Of a stretch of DNA of 64,000 bases, positions 16,327-25,750 are shown piece by piece. Source of the DNA: SAR202 cluster bacterium AD-804-J14_MRT_500m (GTDB lineage Bacteria > Chloroflexota > Dehalococcoidia > UBA3495 > GCA-2712585). The notes beneath the pieces were generated by a model. The model saw nothing but the letters and a program-made list of their open reading frames with translations. It made no database searches and was not told where the DNA came from. The DNA is taken from NCBI GenBank assembly GCA_009391275.1, contig VEXF01000004.1, forward strand, positions 1 to 64,000, written 5' to 3'. Every line of letters starts with the position of its first letter. Within the stretch, counting starts at the first letter, position 1. Position numbers and translations under genes: made by a program.

Positions 16327-18915
16327 ATGATTCCTCTTAAGCTCACTCTAAAAAATTTCCTCTGTTATCGTGATGACGTTCCGCCACTCGATTTCTCTGG
16401 GATCCACGTTGCTTGCTTATGCGGGCCCAATGGAAACGGTAAGTCAGCATTATTGGATGCTATTACCTGGACTTTGTGGGGGTCCACAGCGCGGGGTCGT
16501 TCTTCCGATGATTTAATTTTTTTTGGGGAAACTGAGATGTTTGTTGAGCTTGAATTTATGGCTCGTAACACTCTTTACCGCACTTCTAGGCGTTATTCTA
16601 AATCTACCCAGAAAGGACACGGTAGAGGAGGTGCAAATTTACAGCTTCAAGTTAGCACGAACAACGAGTTCGTGCCTATAACAGGAAACACTTTGCGCGA
16701 AACACAGACCGCTATAATAGAACTCATTGGCATGGATTATGATACTTTCGTCAACAGCGCCTTCCTCATACAAGGCCGCGCCGACGAATTCACTAACAAG
16801 ACCCCAGGGGATCGCAAAGAAGTATTAGGTCGTATCTTGGGGCTCGGTCAATATGACGATTTGTTAGAAGTGAGCCGATCTAAAGCACAAGAACATCGGG
16901 TAGCTTTAGACCGAGTTGAAGGAAACCTCCAGCTCTTGGAGTCGCAAGTCTCCATCATCGGCCAACCGGATTTGGAATTTGATGACGTCACCAAAGAACT
17001 GACAACAACAAACCAACAATTAGATTTGAAACGACGTGAGAAAGAGGAAACCCAGCTCCTTCTACAATCTTTGGAGGAAAAATCCCAACGTGTCTTCACC
17101 TTAGAAAACCAACAACCAAAACTCGATTTTGAAATCCAGAATCTTAAAGACAGCCTAAGACAGAGAGAAGGGCGGATTTCAAATTACAAGACTCTGATCA
17201 GTGACGCGCCAAATATACAAAATGGATTCGTCGAATACCAACAAGCCCGCGGTCAATATGAAGGCATGAACAGCGCCAGAACAAGTTTTGACAGTCTTAC
17301 CTTGCGATCTACAGCGTTAGAGCAAACCATCGCACAAGCTCAAGGTCGTCTTGAAGAGCAATTGGCCGCATTAAAACGACGTTTAGCAACAGAGCTTCAA
17401 CCTAAGATAGAAACTGCACATCAATCATACTCCAAATTGGAGGAAGCAAAACAAACAGCGTTATTGACGGCAGCAGATGAAAACGACATCGCCCTACATC
17501 GCTCTACATTACAGAATTTGGCAACAAAAGAAGGCCAGTTGACAGCTTTATTGGATCCTTTAAAAGCTGAAGGAGAGGAATTACGATCGAAGATAGAACT
17601 TTTAAATGCTTCCCATTCTGAAGCGCAGTGTCCATTATGTGAGGCGAAACTCGGTAATGATGATTGTCTCAGGTTATCCGAAACGTATAGAAATATGATC
17701 GAGGACAAGCGCCAGATATACAGAACAAACCTAAATAAACTCGAAGAAACACGGCAAATTAAAGCGAAACTGGAAAAAACCCTTCCTGTTTTAGAGCGAA
17801 ACCTCAAAGAACAACAACAAAATCACCAGCGACTGATCACAACATTAGAAAAGGATTCTCAGGACATCCAACTTGCCTCAGAGGAAGCCCAGAAGGTCAC
17901 TACTCAAATTACCTCGGCCATTGAATTATTAAAGAATCATTCTTTCGCTAAAGACGATCAGAAAGCTCTGGAAATAATTAACGACCAGGTTACAGAATTG
18001 GGCTACTCACCTGGAAAACACGCCGAGCTTTACGAACGAATGCAAGCACTCCAAGAATTCGAAGGATTACATGATCGTCTCGAGGAAGCCCTGCGACTTT
18101 CGCCTAACGAACAAAAAGAAATCATCAAAACTAACGAACTAATCGTATCCAAAGAGACCGAATTGCAAGATGTGAACAACACTCTTTTAACCTTTCGGGA
18201 TGTAATATCAGGACTTCCTGATACACTTAATACCGTCCGAAACTATCAACTCCAAGAGGACAGACTGGACAAACAGGCTCAAGATTTATTGGGACGGCGT
18301 GGGGAAATAGAAGCTCGCGTAAAAAGATTGGACCAGTTAAAGCACCAACACTACCTGCTCTCCAAGGAAACTACAAACCTTCGCGATGAACTTGGTATTT
18401 ACGCAGACCTTGTACAAGCCTTCGGAAAGCAGGGGGTACAAGCTCTTCTCATTGAAACAATTCTACCGCGGATCGAAGATGAAGCTAATCAACTTTTGGA
18501 TCGTATGACAGACGGACATATGACTGTAAAATTAGAAACCCAACGAGAGTTACGTTCGCGTCGAGGTGAATTTGCAGAAACATTAGAAATCAAAATTAGC
18601 GACGAATTGGGCCCACGCAATTATGAAATGTTTAGTGGAGGAGAAGCGTTCCGCATTAACTTAGCCCTTCGCATCGCCCTTTCCAAAGTGCTAGCATACC
18701 GGAGCGGCGCTCCCCTTCCAACCCTCTTTATAGATGAAGGATTTGGCACACAAGACACCGCCGGCCGCGAGCGCATCGTTGATGTGATCCGCGCTATTGA
18801 ACCAGATTTTCAGCGGATCATAGTCATCTCCCATCTTGATGATTTAAAGGACGCCTTTCCTGTACGAATAGAAGTGGAGAAACGCAATGGAGCATCCACC
18901 TGTTGGATCAGTTAA
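16327..18915 (+). CDS. sbcC: SbcC/Rad50-type ATPase
   Basis: Large coiled-coil ATPase of the DNA end-processing nuclease complex. The N-terminal Walker A is CGPNGNGKSALLDAIT. Long heptad-rich coiled coils surround a central zinc hook CPLC (residues 435-438 of 862). The C-terminal half has the signature FSGGEAFRINLALRIALSK and Walker B LFIDEGFGTQD. Length is in the lower part of the usual range. The partner nuclease SbcD/Mre11 is not adjacent in this window. ATG 16327 is the only sensible start. Related SMC-like exonuclease subunits are possible, but the CxxC hook favours SbcC/Rad50. Confidence 0.9.
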   Translation: MIPLKLTLKNFLCYRDDVPPLDFSGIHVACLCGPNGNGKSALLDAITWTLWGSTARGRSSDDLIFFGETEMFVELEFMARNTLYRTSRRYSKSTQKGHGRGGANLQLQVSTNNEFVPITGNTLRETQTAIIELIGMDYDTFVNSAFLIQGRADEFTNKTPGDRKEVLGRILGLGQYDDLLEVSRSKAQEHRVALDRVEGNLQLLESQVSIIGQPDLEFDDVTKELTTTNQQLDLKRREKEETQLLLQSLEEKSQRVFTLENQQPKLDFEIQNLKDSLRQREGRISNYKTLISDAPNIQNGFVEYQQARGQYEGMNSARTSFDSLTLRSTALEQTIAQAQGRLEEQLAALKRRLATELQPKIETAHQSYSKLEEAKQTALLTAADENDIALHRSTLQNLATKEGQLTALLDPLKAEGEELRSKIELLNASHSEAQCPLCEAKLGNDDCLRLSETYRNMIEDKRQIYRTNLNKLEETRQIKAKLEKTLPVLERNLKEQQQNHQRLITTLEKDSQDIQLASEEAQKVTTQITSAIELLKNHSFAKDDQKALEIINDQVTELGYSPGKHAELYERMQALQEFEGLHDRLEEALRLSPNEQKEIIKTNELIVSKETELQDVNNTLLTFRDVISGLPDTLNTVRNYQLQEDRLDKQAQDLLGRRGEIEARVKRLDQLKHQHYLLSKETTNLRDELGIYADLVQAFGKQGVQALLIETILPRIEDEANQLLDRMTDGHMTVKLETQRELRSRRGEFAETLEIKISDELGPRNYEMFSGGEAFRINLALRIALSKVLAYRSGAPLPTLFIDEGFGTQDTAGRERIVDVIRAIEPDFQRIIVISHLDDLKDAFPVRIEVEKRNGASTCWIS

Positions 18916-18924
18916 GAAGCCATC

Positions 18925-19587
18925 CTACAATTCTACATCTTTTAAATCAGAGGCCGCCTCTAGATCTGCTTCAGTCAAGTTTTGAATTTCTTCAAAAGTC
19001 CATCCTGGAGCCATTTCTTTCAAGATAAAGCCCTTCCGAGCTATCTCTACTACAGCTAAATCGGTGACAACCAAGCTAACACAAGCCTCGGCAGTTAATG
19101 GGAAAGTACATTGTTCCACTAATTTAGGATTCCCCTGCCGATCAGTATGATCCATCGCTACAATCACACGTTGGGCCGCTACGGCCAGGTCCATGGCCCC
19201 CCCGACATTTCCCACACCACGTTGCGGGAGCATCCAGTTGGCCAAATCTCCATTCATCGACACTTGAAGGGCTCCAAGTACGGTCACGTCAATTTTCCCG
19301 GCCCGAATCATGCCGAATGCTTCATCTGAGCTTAAGAAGGCCATTCCTGGCACCGGTTTTAGAAACTGTCCACCGGCATTGATTAAGTCTACATCTTCGG
19401 AACCATTATCTGCCAAGGATCCACAATTCAGAATGCCACTTTCGCTTTGGTATATAACTAACTTGTCACCAGTCACATAGTTTGATACCAACGTTGGTAT
19501 ACCTATGCCTAGATTTACATATGACCCTTCCTTTAGTTCTTTCGCTACCCGCATTGCCACTACATCTCGAGACATGCGCTCTTTCAT
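18925..19587 (-). CDS. 3-oxoacid CoA-transferase, subunit B
   Basis: Family I CoA-transferase beta subunit, moving CoA between a CoA thioester and an acid such as a 3-oxoacid. The catalytic Glu motif appears as SESGILNCG, and the family region GGAMDLAVAAQRVIVAMDH follows. ATG 19587 is chosen because a GGAG lies about ten bases upstream; in-frame TTG 19605 would add six residues. It is separated by about 215 bases from the fused B-A gene upstream. A subunit A partner is needed; the A domain of that fusion is the nearest candidate. Confidence 0.9.
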   Translation of the reverse strand: MKERMSRDVVAMRVAKELKEGSYVNLGIGIPTLVSNYVTGDKLVIYQSESGILNCGSLADNGSEDVDLINAGGQFLKPVPGMAFLSSDEAFGMIRAGKIDVTVLGALQVSMNGDLANWMLPQRGVGNVGGAMDLAVAAQRVIVAMDHTDRQGNPKLVEQCTFPLTAEACVSLVVTDLAVVEIARKGFILKEMAPGWTFEEIQNLTEADLEAASDLKDVEL

Positions 19588-19801
19588 CACGATCTTCTCC
19601 ACCAAACAGCAATATCATTGGACCAGGTCAGACCTACGCCAGTTAGGGATCTTATTTGAACATCAAGATACGACATGATTTTAACATTCACTGAAGAAGC
19701 TAACTCATATCCGAACCTTCGATATCCTCACTGGCAAAGTGAGAACTTAAACCCGCATATTACTTCGCTTATTAGTCAAAAGAACAGGTATTAGGATCTA
19801 T

Positions 19802-21244
19802 CTATATGCTTTCCCTAAGTTCTCCAACTCTCTCAAATGGAACAAACCCAGAAGGCCTCTCAACTATACGATCCACATATACCCCCGGAGTAATGATCTC
19901 GTCCGGATGCAACTCTCCCGGCTCCACAATTTCATCTACTTCGGCGATCGTCACATTGCCTGCACGTGCCATAGTAGCGTTAAAGTTACGGGATGTCCCA
20001 CGATATACTAGATTACCCAATCTATCAGCTTTATGGGCGCGGATAAGTGCAAAGTCTCCGCGGATTGCAGTCTCCAGAATATGCTCCCTACCATTAATTA
20101 TTCTCGACTCTTTACCATCAGAAACCAAAGTTTTAGCTCCAGTTGTCGTATAGAAGGCCGCTACGCCAAAACCACCAGCTCTAATACGTTCAGCCAGCGT
20201 TCCTTGAGGCGAAAGTTCCATTTCTACTTCACCTCGACGATAAGCCTCTTCGAAGGCAGTAGGACGAGATGGGGATGGAGATACCGGAAAAGATGCTATA
20301 GCCTTTTTTACCTGTCCATTTTCCACTAATATGCTATGGTCTATCACTTGCCATCCGGCCCTTGGCGTTGTTCCGAATGACGAAACGCGCGCGATCCCTG
20401 CAGTGTTCCCTACAATCGTCAAGTTCTTTGCTCCCTGATCTCGCAAGGCGACCATCAAATAATGTGACATCCCTCCCAATCCACCGAACCCATCCATCAA
20501 TATAGTCGCCCCATCGAAAACATCAGCGACCGCTGATGAAGGTGTAGAATAAATCTTAGAGGATGGAGATTCGTCCGGAAACGTGAAATCCATTTTTTTA
20601 AGATTAGGTGAGACTGCCAATCTAGTTCCGGTCAATTCTTGCACGGCTTCTATGGTCCACCCTGGAGCTATCTCTTTAAGTTGCAATCCTTCATCCCTGA
20701 CCCCTATTACGCCAAGGTCCGTAATTATAACGTTAACCCTCTGACGTACAGTTAATGGGTAACTGCATTCCGATAAAATTTTTAGTGCCCCATTTTCAAC
20801 CGTATGCCTCATCAAAACGATCAGACGTTTTGCATAAGCCGCAAAATCCAACGCACCACCAGGGCTGCCGATACCGCGATCAGGAATCCACCAATTAGCA
20901 AGATCTCCTTTCTCAGAAACCTGTAAACCGCCTAATATGGCTGCGTCGAGACGTCCACTACGAGCAATGCCAAAGGCATCAGCATGGTTAATTACAACCG
21001 AGCCTGGCAACAAAGTCACGAATTCTCCACGTGCATTGATTACATCTATATCTTCGGCACCTTCCTCCGCATGCCCACCAAATCCCATTAGTCCATTTTC
21101 CGAATGTAAAATTACGCCTCGTTCTTGGGTAATATAGTTAGCCACCAGGGTAGGTAGACCAATTCCTAGATTTACTACTTCCCCTGAACGCAATTCCGCG
21201 GCTGCTCTTAGTGCCATTAATTCAGGCGTAAGTCTCTCCATCAT
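19802..21244 (-). CDS. Fused CoA-transferase, subunit B followed by subunit A
   Basis: 480-residue protein with two family I CoA-transferase domains in B-A order. Residues about 1-215 are a beta subunit with the catalytic Glu motif SENGLMGFG and GGALDFAAYAKRLIVLMRH. Residues about 230-480 are an alpha subunit beginning with a region like FDGATILMDGFGGLGG and ending near HPDEIITPGVYVDRIVE. Known single-chain relatives such as animal SCOT are A-B, so this order is unusual. The preceding gene is a free A subunit and the following one a free B subunit, which suggests two tandem A-B pairs in which B of the first joined A of the second. Confidence 0.9.
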   Translation of the reverse strand: MMERLTPELMALRAAAELRSGEVVNLGIGLPTLVANYITQERGVILHSENGLMGFGGHAEEGAEDIDVINARGEFVTLLPGSVVINHADAFGIARSGRLDAAILGGLQVSEKGDLANWWIPDRGIGSPGGALDFAAYAKRLIVLMRHTVENGALKILSECSYPLTVRQRVNVIITDLGVIGVRDEGLQLKEIAPGWTIEAVQELTGTRLAVSPNLKKMDFTFPDESPSSKIYSTPSSAVADVFDGATILMDGFGGLGGMSHYLMVALRDQGAKNLTIVGNTAGIARVSSFGTTPRAGWQVIDHSILVENGQVKKAIASFPVSPSPSRPTAFEEAYRRGEVEMELSPQGTLAERIRAGGFGVAAFYTTTGAKTLVSDGKESRIINGREHILETAIRGDFALIRAHKADRLGNLVYRGTSRNFNATMARAGNVTIAEVDEIVEPGELHPDEIITPGVYVDRIVERPSGFVPFERVGELRESI

Positions 21245-21253
21245 GACACAGAT

Positions 21254-21934
21254 CTATTTAGTCTCCACGAGTCTATGTACATATATTCCAGGTGTGTGAA
21301 CCTTTTCAGGATCTATGTTTCCCGGAGCCACTAATTCTCGAACTTCTGCAATCGTGATTGTTGCTGCCGCGGCCATCAACGGGTTGAAATTGCGTTGGCA
21401 CAACCGATAATAGAGGTTTCCCAAAGTATCTCCTGTATGAGCTGATACTAAAGCATAGTCAGCAAACAATGGCTCTTCGAACGTACATAGGTTACCTGAA
21501 AATGCCCGTTTGTCTCGTTCGGCTTCCGATAAGTCCACTGTCATATCAGGTAAAAAGAATCCACCGATCCCAACCCCCGCAGCCCGTATCCGTTCTGTCA
21601 ATACACCTTGAGTAATTAACTCGATTTCCAGTTTTCTTGATCTCCACATCTCCACAGCAGGAACATTCTGATTCGGATCACCAATAAAAGTAGTAATTAT
21701 TTTTTTTACTTGTCCATTATCAAGCAGGTTAGACACATCGTATTCGTCTTTACGGGGGGCCAGACAAGTATTACTAATACATGTCAATTGTTTAGCCCCG
21801 TGGTCCATAAGCGCTTTAATAAGATTCTGAGCAGCTCCCGGCATTCCAAAACCACCAAGCATGATCACAGCCCCATCCGGGATGTCAGACACTGCCTCCA
21901 TGGCCGTCAAATAAATTTTTCCTGTGTTGCTCAT
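21254..21934 (-). CDS. 3-oxoacid CoA-transferase, subunit A
   Basis: Alpha subunit of a family I CoA-transferase. The CoA-binding glycine motif is in IMLGGFGMPGAAQNLI near the N-terminus, and the sequence ends PEKVHTPGIYVHRLVE as is typical. The start is ATG 21934 (MSNTGKIYLT). A longer frame from 21967 would run through the groEL terminator hairpin and is rejected. It lies 9 bases before the fused B-A gene, whose B domain is its natural partner. Confidence 0.92.
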   Translation of the reverse strand: MSNTGKIYLTAMEAVSDIPDGAVIMLGGFGMPGAAQNLIKALMDHGAKQLTCISNTCLAPRKDEYDVSNLLDNGQVKKIITTFIGDPNQNVPAVEMWRSRKLEIELITQGVLTERIRAAGVGIGGFFLPDMTVDLSEAERDKRAFSGNLCTFEEPLFADYALVSAHTGDTLGNLYYRLCQRNFNPLMAAAATITIAEVRELVAPGNIDPEKVHTPGIYVHRLVETK

Positions 21935-21944
21935 TATAAAATTA

Positions 21945-21972
21945 GTGGGGTGGCCCCATAAGGCCACCCCAC
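21945..21972 (-). terminator. Hairpin terminator after groEL
   Basis: Perfect 11-base inverted repeat GTGGGGTGGCC / GGCCACCCCAC with a 6-base loop, about 40 bases downstream of the groEL stop. On the minus strand it is followed by TAATTTTAT. On the plus strand a TTTTCTTT tract follows, so it could work in both directions. It separates the chaperonin operon from the CoA-transferase genes, whose first ATG lies 11 bases past the hairpin. Confidence 0.8.
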
Positions 21973-22010
21973 TTTTCTTTCCCAGTCAATTACTTATGCC
22001 GTGTTCCCGT

Positions 22011-23630
<1,620 letters not shown>

Positions 23631-23648
23631 TTTGTGGCTGCCTCCTTG

Positions 23649-23945
23649 CTAATTCAACTTCGCCAGGACGTCGCTCTCGCGAAGGATCAGGTATTCTTGA
23701 TCCCCGTCCTTGTATTCTGTACCTGCGTATTTGGAATATATAACCTTGTCCCCTACTTTGAGTTCCATGGGGATTGTTTTGCCTTCGTCTGTGACTCTAC
23801 CTGCACCCACCGCCACAACTTCACCTTCTTGTGGTTTTTCTTTTACGGTGTCGGGCAGAATTATACCCGAAGCAGTAGTTTGCTCTTGCTCGGTTGGCTG
23901 TATTACCAACCTCTCTCCTAAAGGCTTGAACTTGACCAATGCCAT
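23649..23945 (-). CDS. groES: 10 kDa chaperonin GroES
   Basis: Co-chaperonin lid of GroEL, 98 residues. The N-terminus [19 protein letters not shown] contains the family start. The mobile loop GIILPDT and the strand [14 protein letters not shown] are typical. A GGAGG-like ribosome site (from TCCTCC on the plus strand) precedes the ATG at 23945. Confidence 0.98.
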   Translation of the reverse strand: MALVKFKPLGERLVIQPTEQEQTTASGIILPDTVKEKPQEGEVVAVGAGRVTDEGKTIPMELKVGDKVIYSKYAGTEYKDGDQEYLILRESDVLAKLN

Positions 23946-23991
23946 GTCCTCCTAAAAACCAGACCAATTGGGGCTCTGTGCCATTTCAGAT

Positions 23992-24018
23992 TTAGCAGTC
24001 TCCTGATAAGAGTGCTAA
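23992..24018 (-). promoter_or_regulatory. CIRCE element (HrcA operator) of groESL
   Basis: Plus strand: TTAGCAGTC (23992-24000), nine bases, GAGTGCTAA (24010-24018). This matches the CIRCE consensus TTAGCACTC-N9-GAGTGCTAA with a single mismatch in the left arm. It lies between the promoter and groES, at the expected transcription start. HrcA, the repressor that reads CIRCE, is not encoded in this window. Confidence 0.93.
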
Positions 24019-24028
24019 GGCGTGGGGT

Positions 24029-24057
24029 ATGGTAAGCTACGAATACGAGGCTGTCAA
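24029..24057 (-). promoter_or_regulatory. groESL promoter
   Basis: On the minus strand: perfect -35 TTGACA (24052-24057), 17-base spacer, -10 TACCAT (24029-24034). The expected start near 24022 abuts the CIRCE element, so HrcA binding would block initiation or early elongation. This is the classic heat-shock layout. Confidence 0.75.
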
Positions 24058-24119
24058 TAGACATATCTGCCGCTAGACATTCCAGAGTCATAGCGGCCGT
24101 AGTCTCCTGGAGATGTGCG

Positions 24120-24902
24120 TTGCCAAAACAGCCGGTACTCACTACACAACAAGGTTCTATCCGTATTGTAAGACTAGATTCCCCTGACAATAGAAATTTG
24201 ATTACACCGGAAATTTCCCGGGGCATAAAGTCGGCCTGCGCTGAAGCAAATGAGGATCCTTCGGTGTTAGTACTAATCATTACCGGTTCAATCGAAGTAT
24301 TTTCTAGTGGAAGAGACCGCTACACTCATGAATGTGCCTCCGATCCTACTTTCGATTTTGATAATTGGTTAATTGACCACCGAGTTGCTGACGCCGTCTC
24401 TTCAGTAAAAGCGACTACTATAGCTGCTATAGAAGGCGAGGCTATAGATCACGGTCTTGAACTAGCTATTGCTTGTGATATCCGTGTTGCCTCAGACAAT
24501 TCACAACTAGGAGCGAACGACCTAACTTCAGGTATCCTCCCATGGGATGGTTGCACCCAACGACTTCCCCGATTGGTGGGAGTCCCCAAAGCATTGGAAC
24601 TATTACTTACCGGGAAGTCCCTGACCGGAAGAGAGGCTGCTGACATCGGGCTTGTTAACCATGTGGTCTCGTCACATGGGACACTTACAGCAGCACTAGA
24701 AATGGCTCGAACCATCATTCAGTCTGGACCGTTAGCCTTACGATACATCAAAGAAGCCATATACAAGAGCACAGATCTTCCCTTGGATCAGGGCCTAGCC
24801 TTAGAGGCTGACCTCAGTTTTATTCTGCAGAGCACCAATGATCGGCAAGAAGGAATACAATCATTCCATGAGAAACGTAGACCCAAATTTACTGGCAGAT
24901 AG
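24120..24902 (+). CDS. Enoyl-CoA hydratase/isomerase (crotonase) family protein
   Basis: Crotonase-fold protein acting on an acyl-CoA. The oxyanion-hole region SIEVFSSGRDRY and the helix HGLELAIACDIRVAS are present. The first catalytic Glu (as in rat Glu144) is conserved in HGLELA. The second (Glu164, normally in a PE motif) appears as Asp in GANDLTSG. That leaves hydratase activity uncertain; isomerase, hydrolase or other crotonase chemistry is possible. The TTG start has GGAG upstream. First of a run of acyl-CoA genes. Confidence 0.85.
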   Translation: MPKQPVLTTQQGSIRIVRLDSPDNRNLITPEISRGIKSACAEANEDPSVLVLIITGSIEVFSSGRDRYTHECASDPTFDFDNWLIDHRVADAVSSVKATTIAAIEGEAIDHGLELAIACDIRVASDNSQLGANDLTSGILPWDGCTQRLPRLVGVPKALELLLTGKSLTGREAADIGLVNHVVSSHGTLTAALEMARTIIQSGPLALRYIKEAIYKSTDLPLDQGLALEADLSFILQSTNDRQEGIQSFHEKRRPKFTGR

Positions 24903-24929
24903 TTTTTTGAATGGGTTCGCGTTTTTAGA

Positions 24930-24949
24930 TTTCTAAATATATTTAGAAA
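24930..24949. promoter_or_regulatory. Perfect 20-base palindrome between crotonase genes
   Basis: TTTCTAAATA followed at once by its exact complement reversed, with no spacer. It lies 28 bases after one crotonase gene and 25 bases before the next. The size and symmetry fit an operator for a dimeric regulator such as a TetR or FadR type. A hairpin with no loop would be a poor terminator. No regulator gene is adjacent. Confidence 0.55.
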
Positions 24950-24974
24950 CGTCATCAAGGAGTAACAAAGGGTT

Positions 24975-25715
24975 ATGACGTCATTCAACACTATCGAATA
25001 CACAATAGAAGATTCAGTAGCATGGATATTTCTCGACCGCCCCGAGGTATTAAATGTTTATAACGTCCGAATGCGAGATGAACTTTTTGAGGCCCTACTT
25101 GCCGTCCGCGATGATCCGGCAATAAGTGTTGTAATCTTAGCTGGAAAAGGCAACAGTTTTAGCGCAGGAGCAGATCTTACAGAATTCGGTAGCACCCCTT
25201 CTCAAGTCGTTGCAAGGGATGTCAGGTGGAGACGTGATGTATGGACTCTGCTGCTTTACTGTCCAAAGTTAACTGTGGCTGCCATACACGGACACTGCAT
25301 AGGATCTGGTCTGGAGATGGCGTTGATGTGCGATATCCGTCTCGCATCTCAGGAAGCCGAATTCTCCATGCCGGAAGCTAAATTGGGCCTAATACCCGCT
25401 GCTGGCGGCACTCAAACCATACCAAGATGCCTTGGCTTGGGTCGTAGTTTAGAATTTTTGCTGACGGGTCGAGTTATAGACGCGAACATGGCTTCCGAAT
25501 TAGGATTGATTACAAAAGTCGTTTCCCAGTCAGACCTAATGTGTGAGACCCATATATTGGCAGCTAAACTCGCGAATCTAGATCCTAGACTAGTAAGGCT
25601 CGCAAAACGGGCGATAATACAAGGTGCTGATATGACCATTACCCAAGGTCTAGAATTGGAGACGCATCTTGTCTCTCATATGCACTCAATAAATATGACA
25701 GACCCTGAGTTATAA
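24975..25715 (+). CDS. Enoyl-CoA hydratase
   Basis: Crotonase family protein with both catalytic glutamates in place: GSGLEMALMCDI and FSMPEAKLGLIPAAGGTQ. The oxyanion hole is in GKGNSFSAGADLTEF. Length 246 is normal. It should hydrate trans-2-enoyl-CoA to 3-hydroxyacyl-CoA in a beta-oxidation-like path. It lies between another crotonase and an acyl-CoA synthetase on the same strand. An AAGGAG lies 13 bases upstream of the ATG. Confidence 0.92.
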   Translation: MTSFNTIEYTIEDSVAWIFLDRPEVLNVYNVRMRDELFEALLAVRDDPAISVVILAGKGNSFSAGADLTEFGSTPSQVVARDVRWRRDVWTLLLYCPKLTVAAIHGHCIGSGLEMALMCDIRLASQEAEFSMPEAKLGLIPAAGGTQTIPRCLGLGRSLEFLLTGRVIDANMASELGLITKVVSQSDLMCETHILAAKLANLDPRLVRLAKRAIIQGADMTITQGLELETHLVSHMHSINMTDPEL

Positions 25716-25750
25716 TTCGGCAAACATGTGACCGATAATTATTTATTAAC

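Noticed and set aside
19737..19753. Small hairpin CTCACT-ggcaa-AGTGAG in the gap between CoA-transferase genes
   Set aside because: Six-base arms without a T tract; expected by chance in a gap of this size.
21935..21967. Upstream start for CoA-transferase subunit A
   Set aside because: It would translate the perfect hairpin that ends the groEL transcript; ATG 21934 fits the family start.
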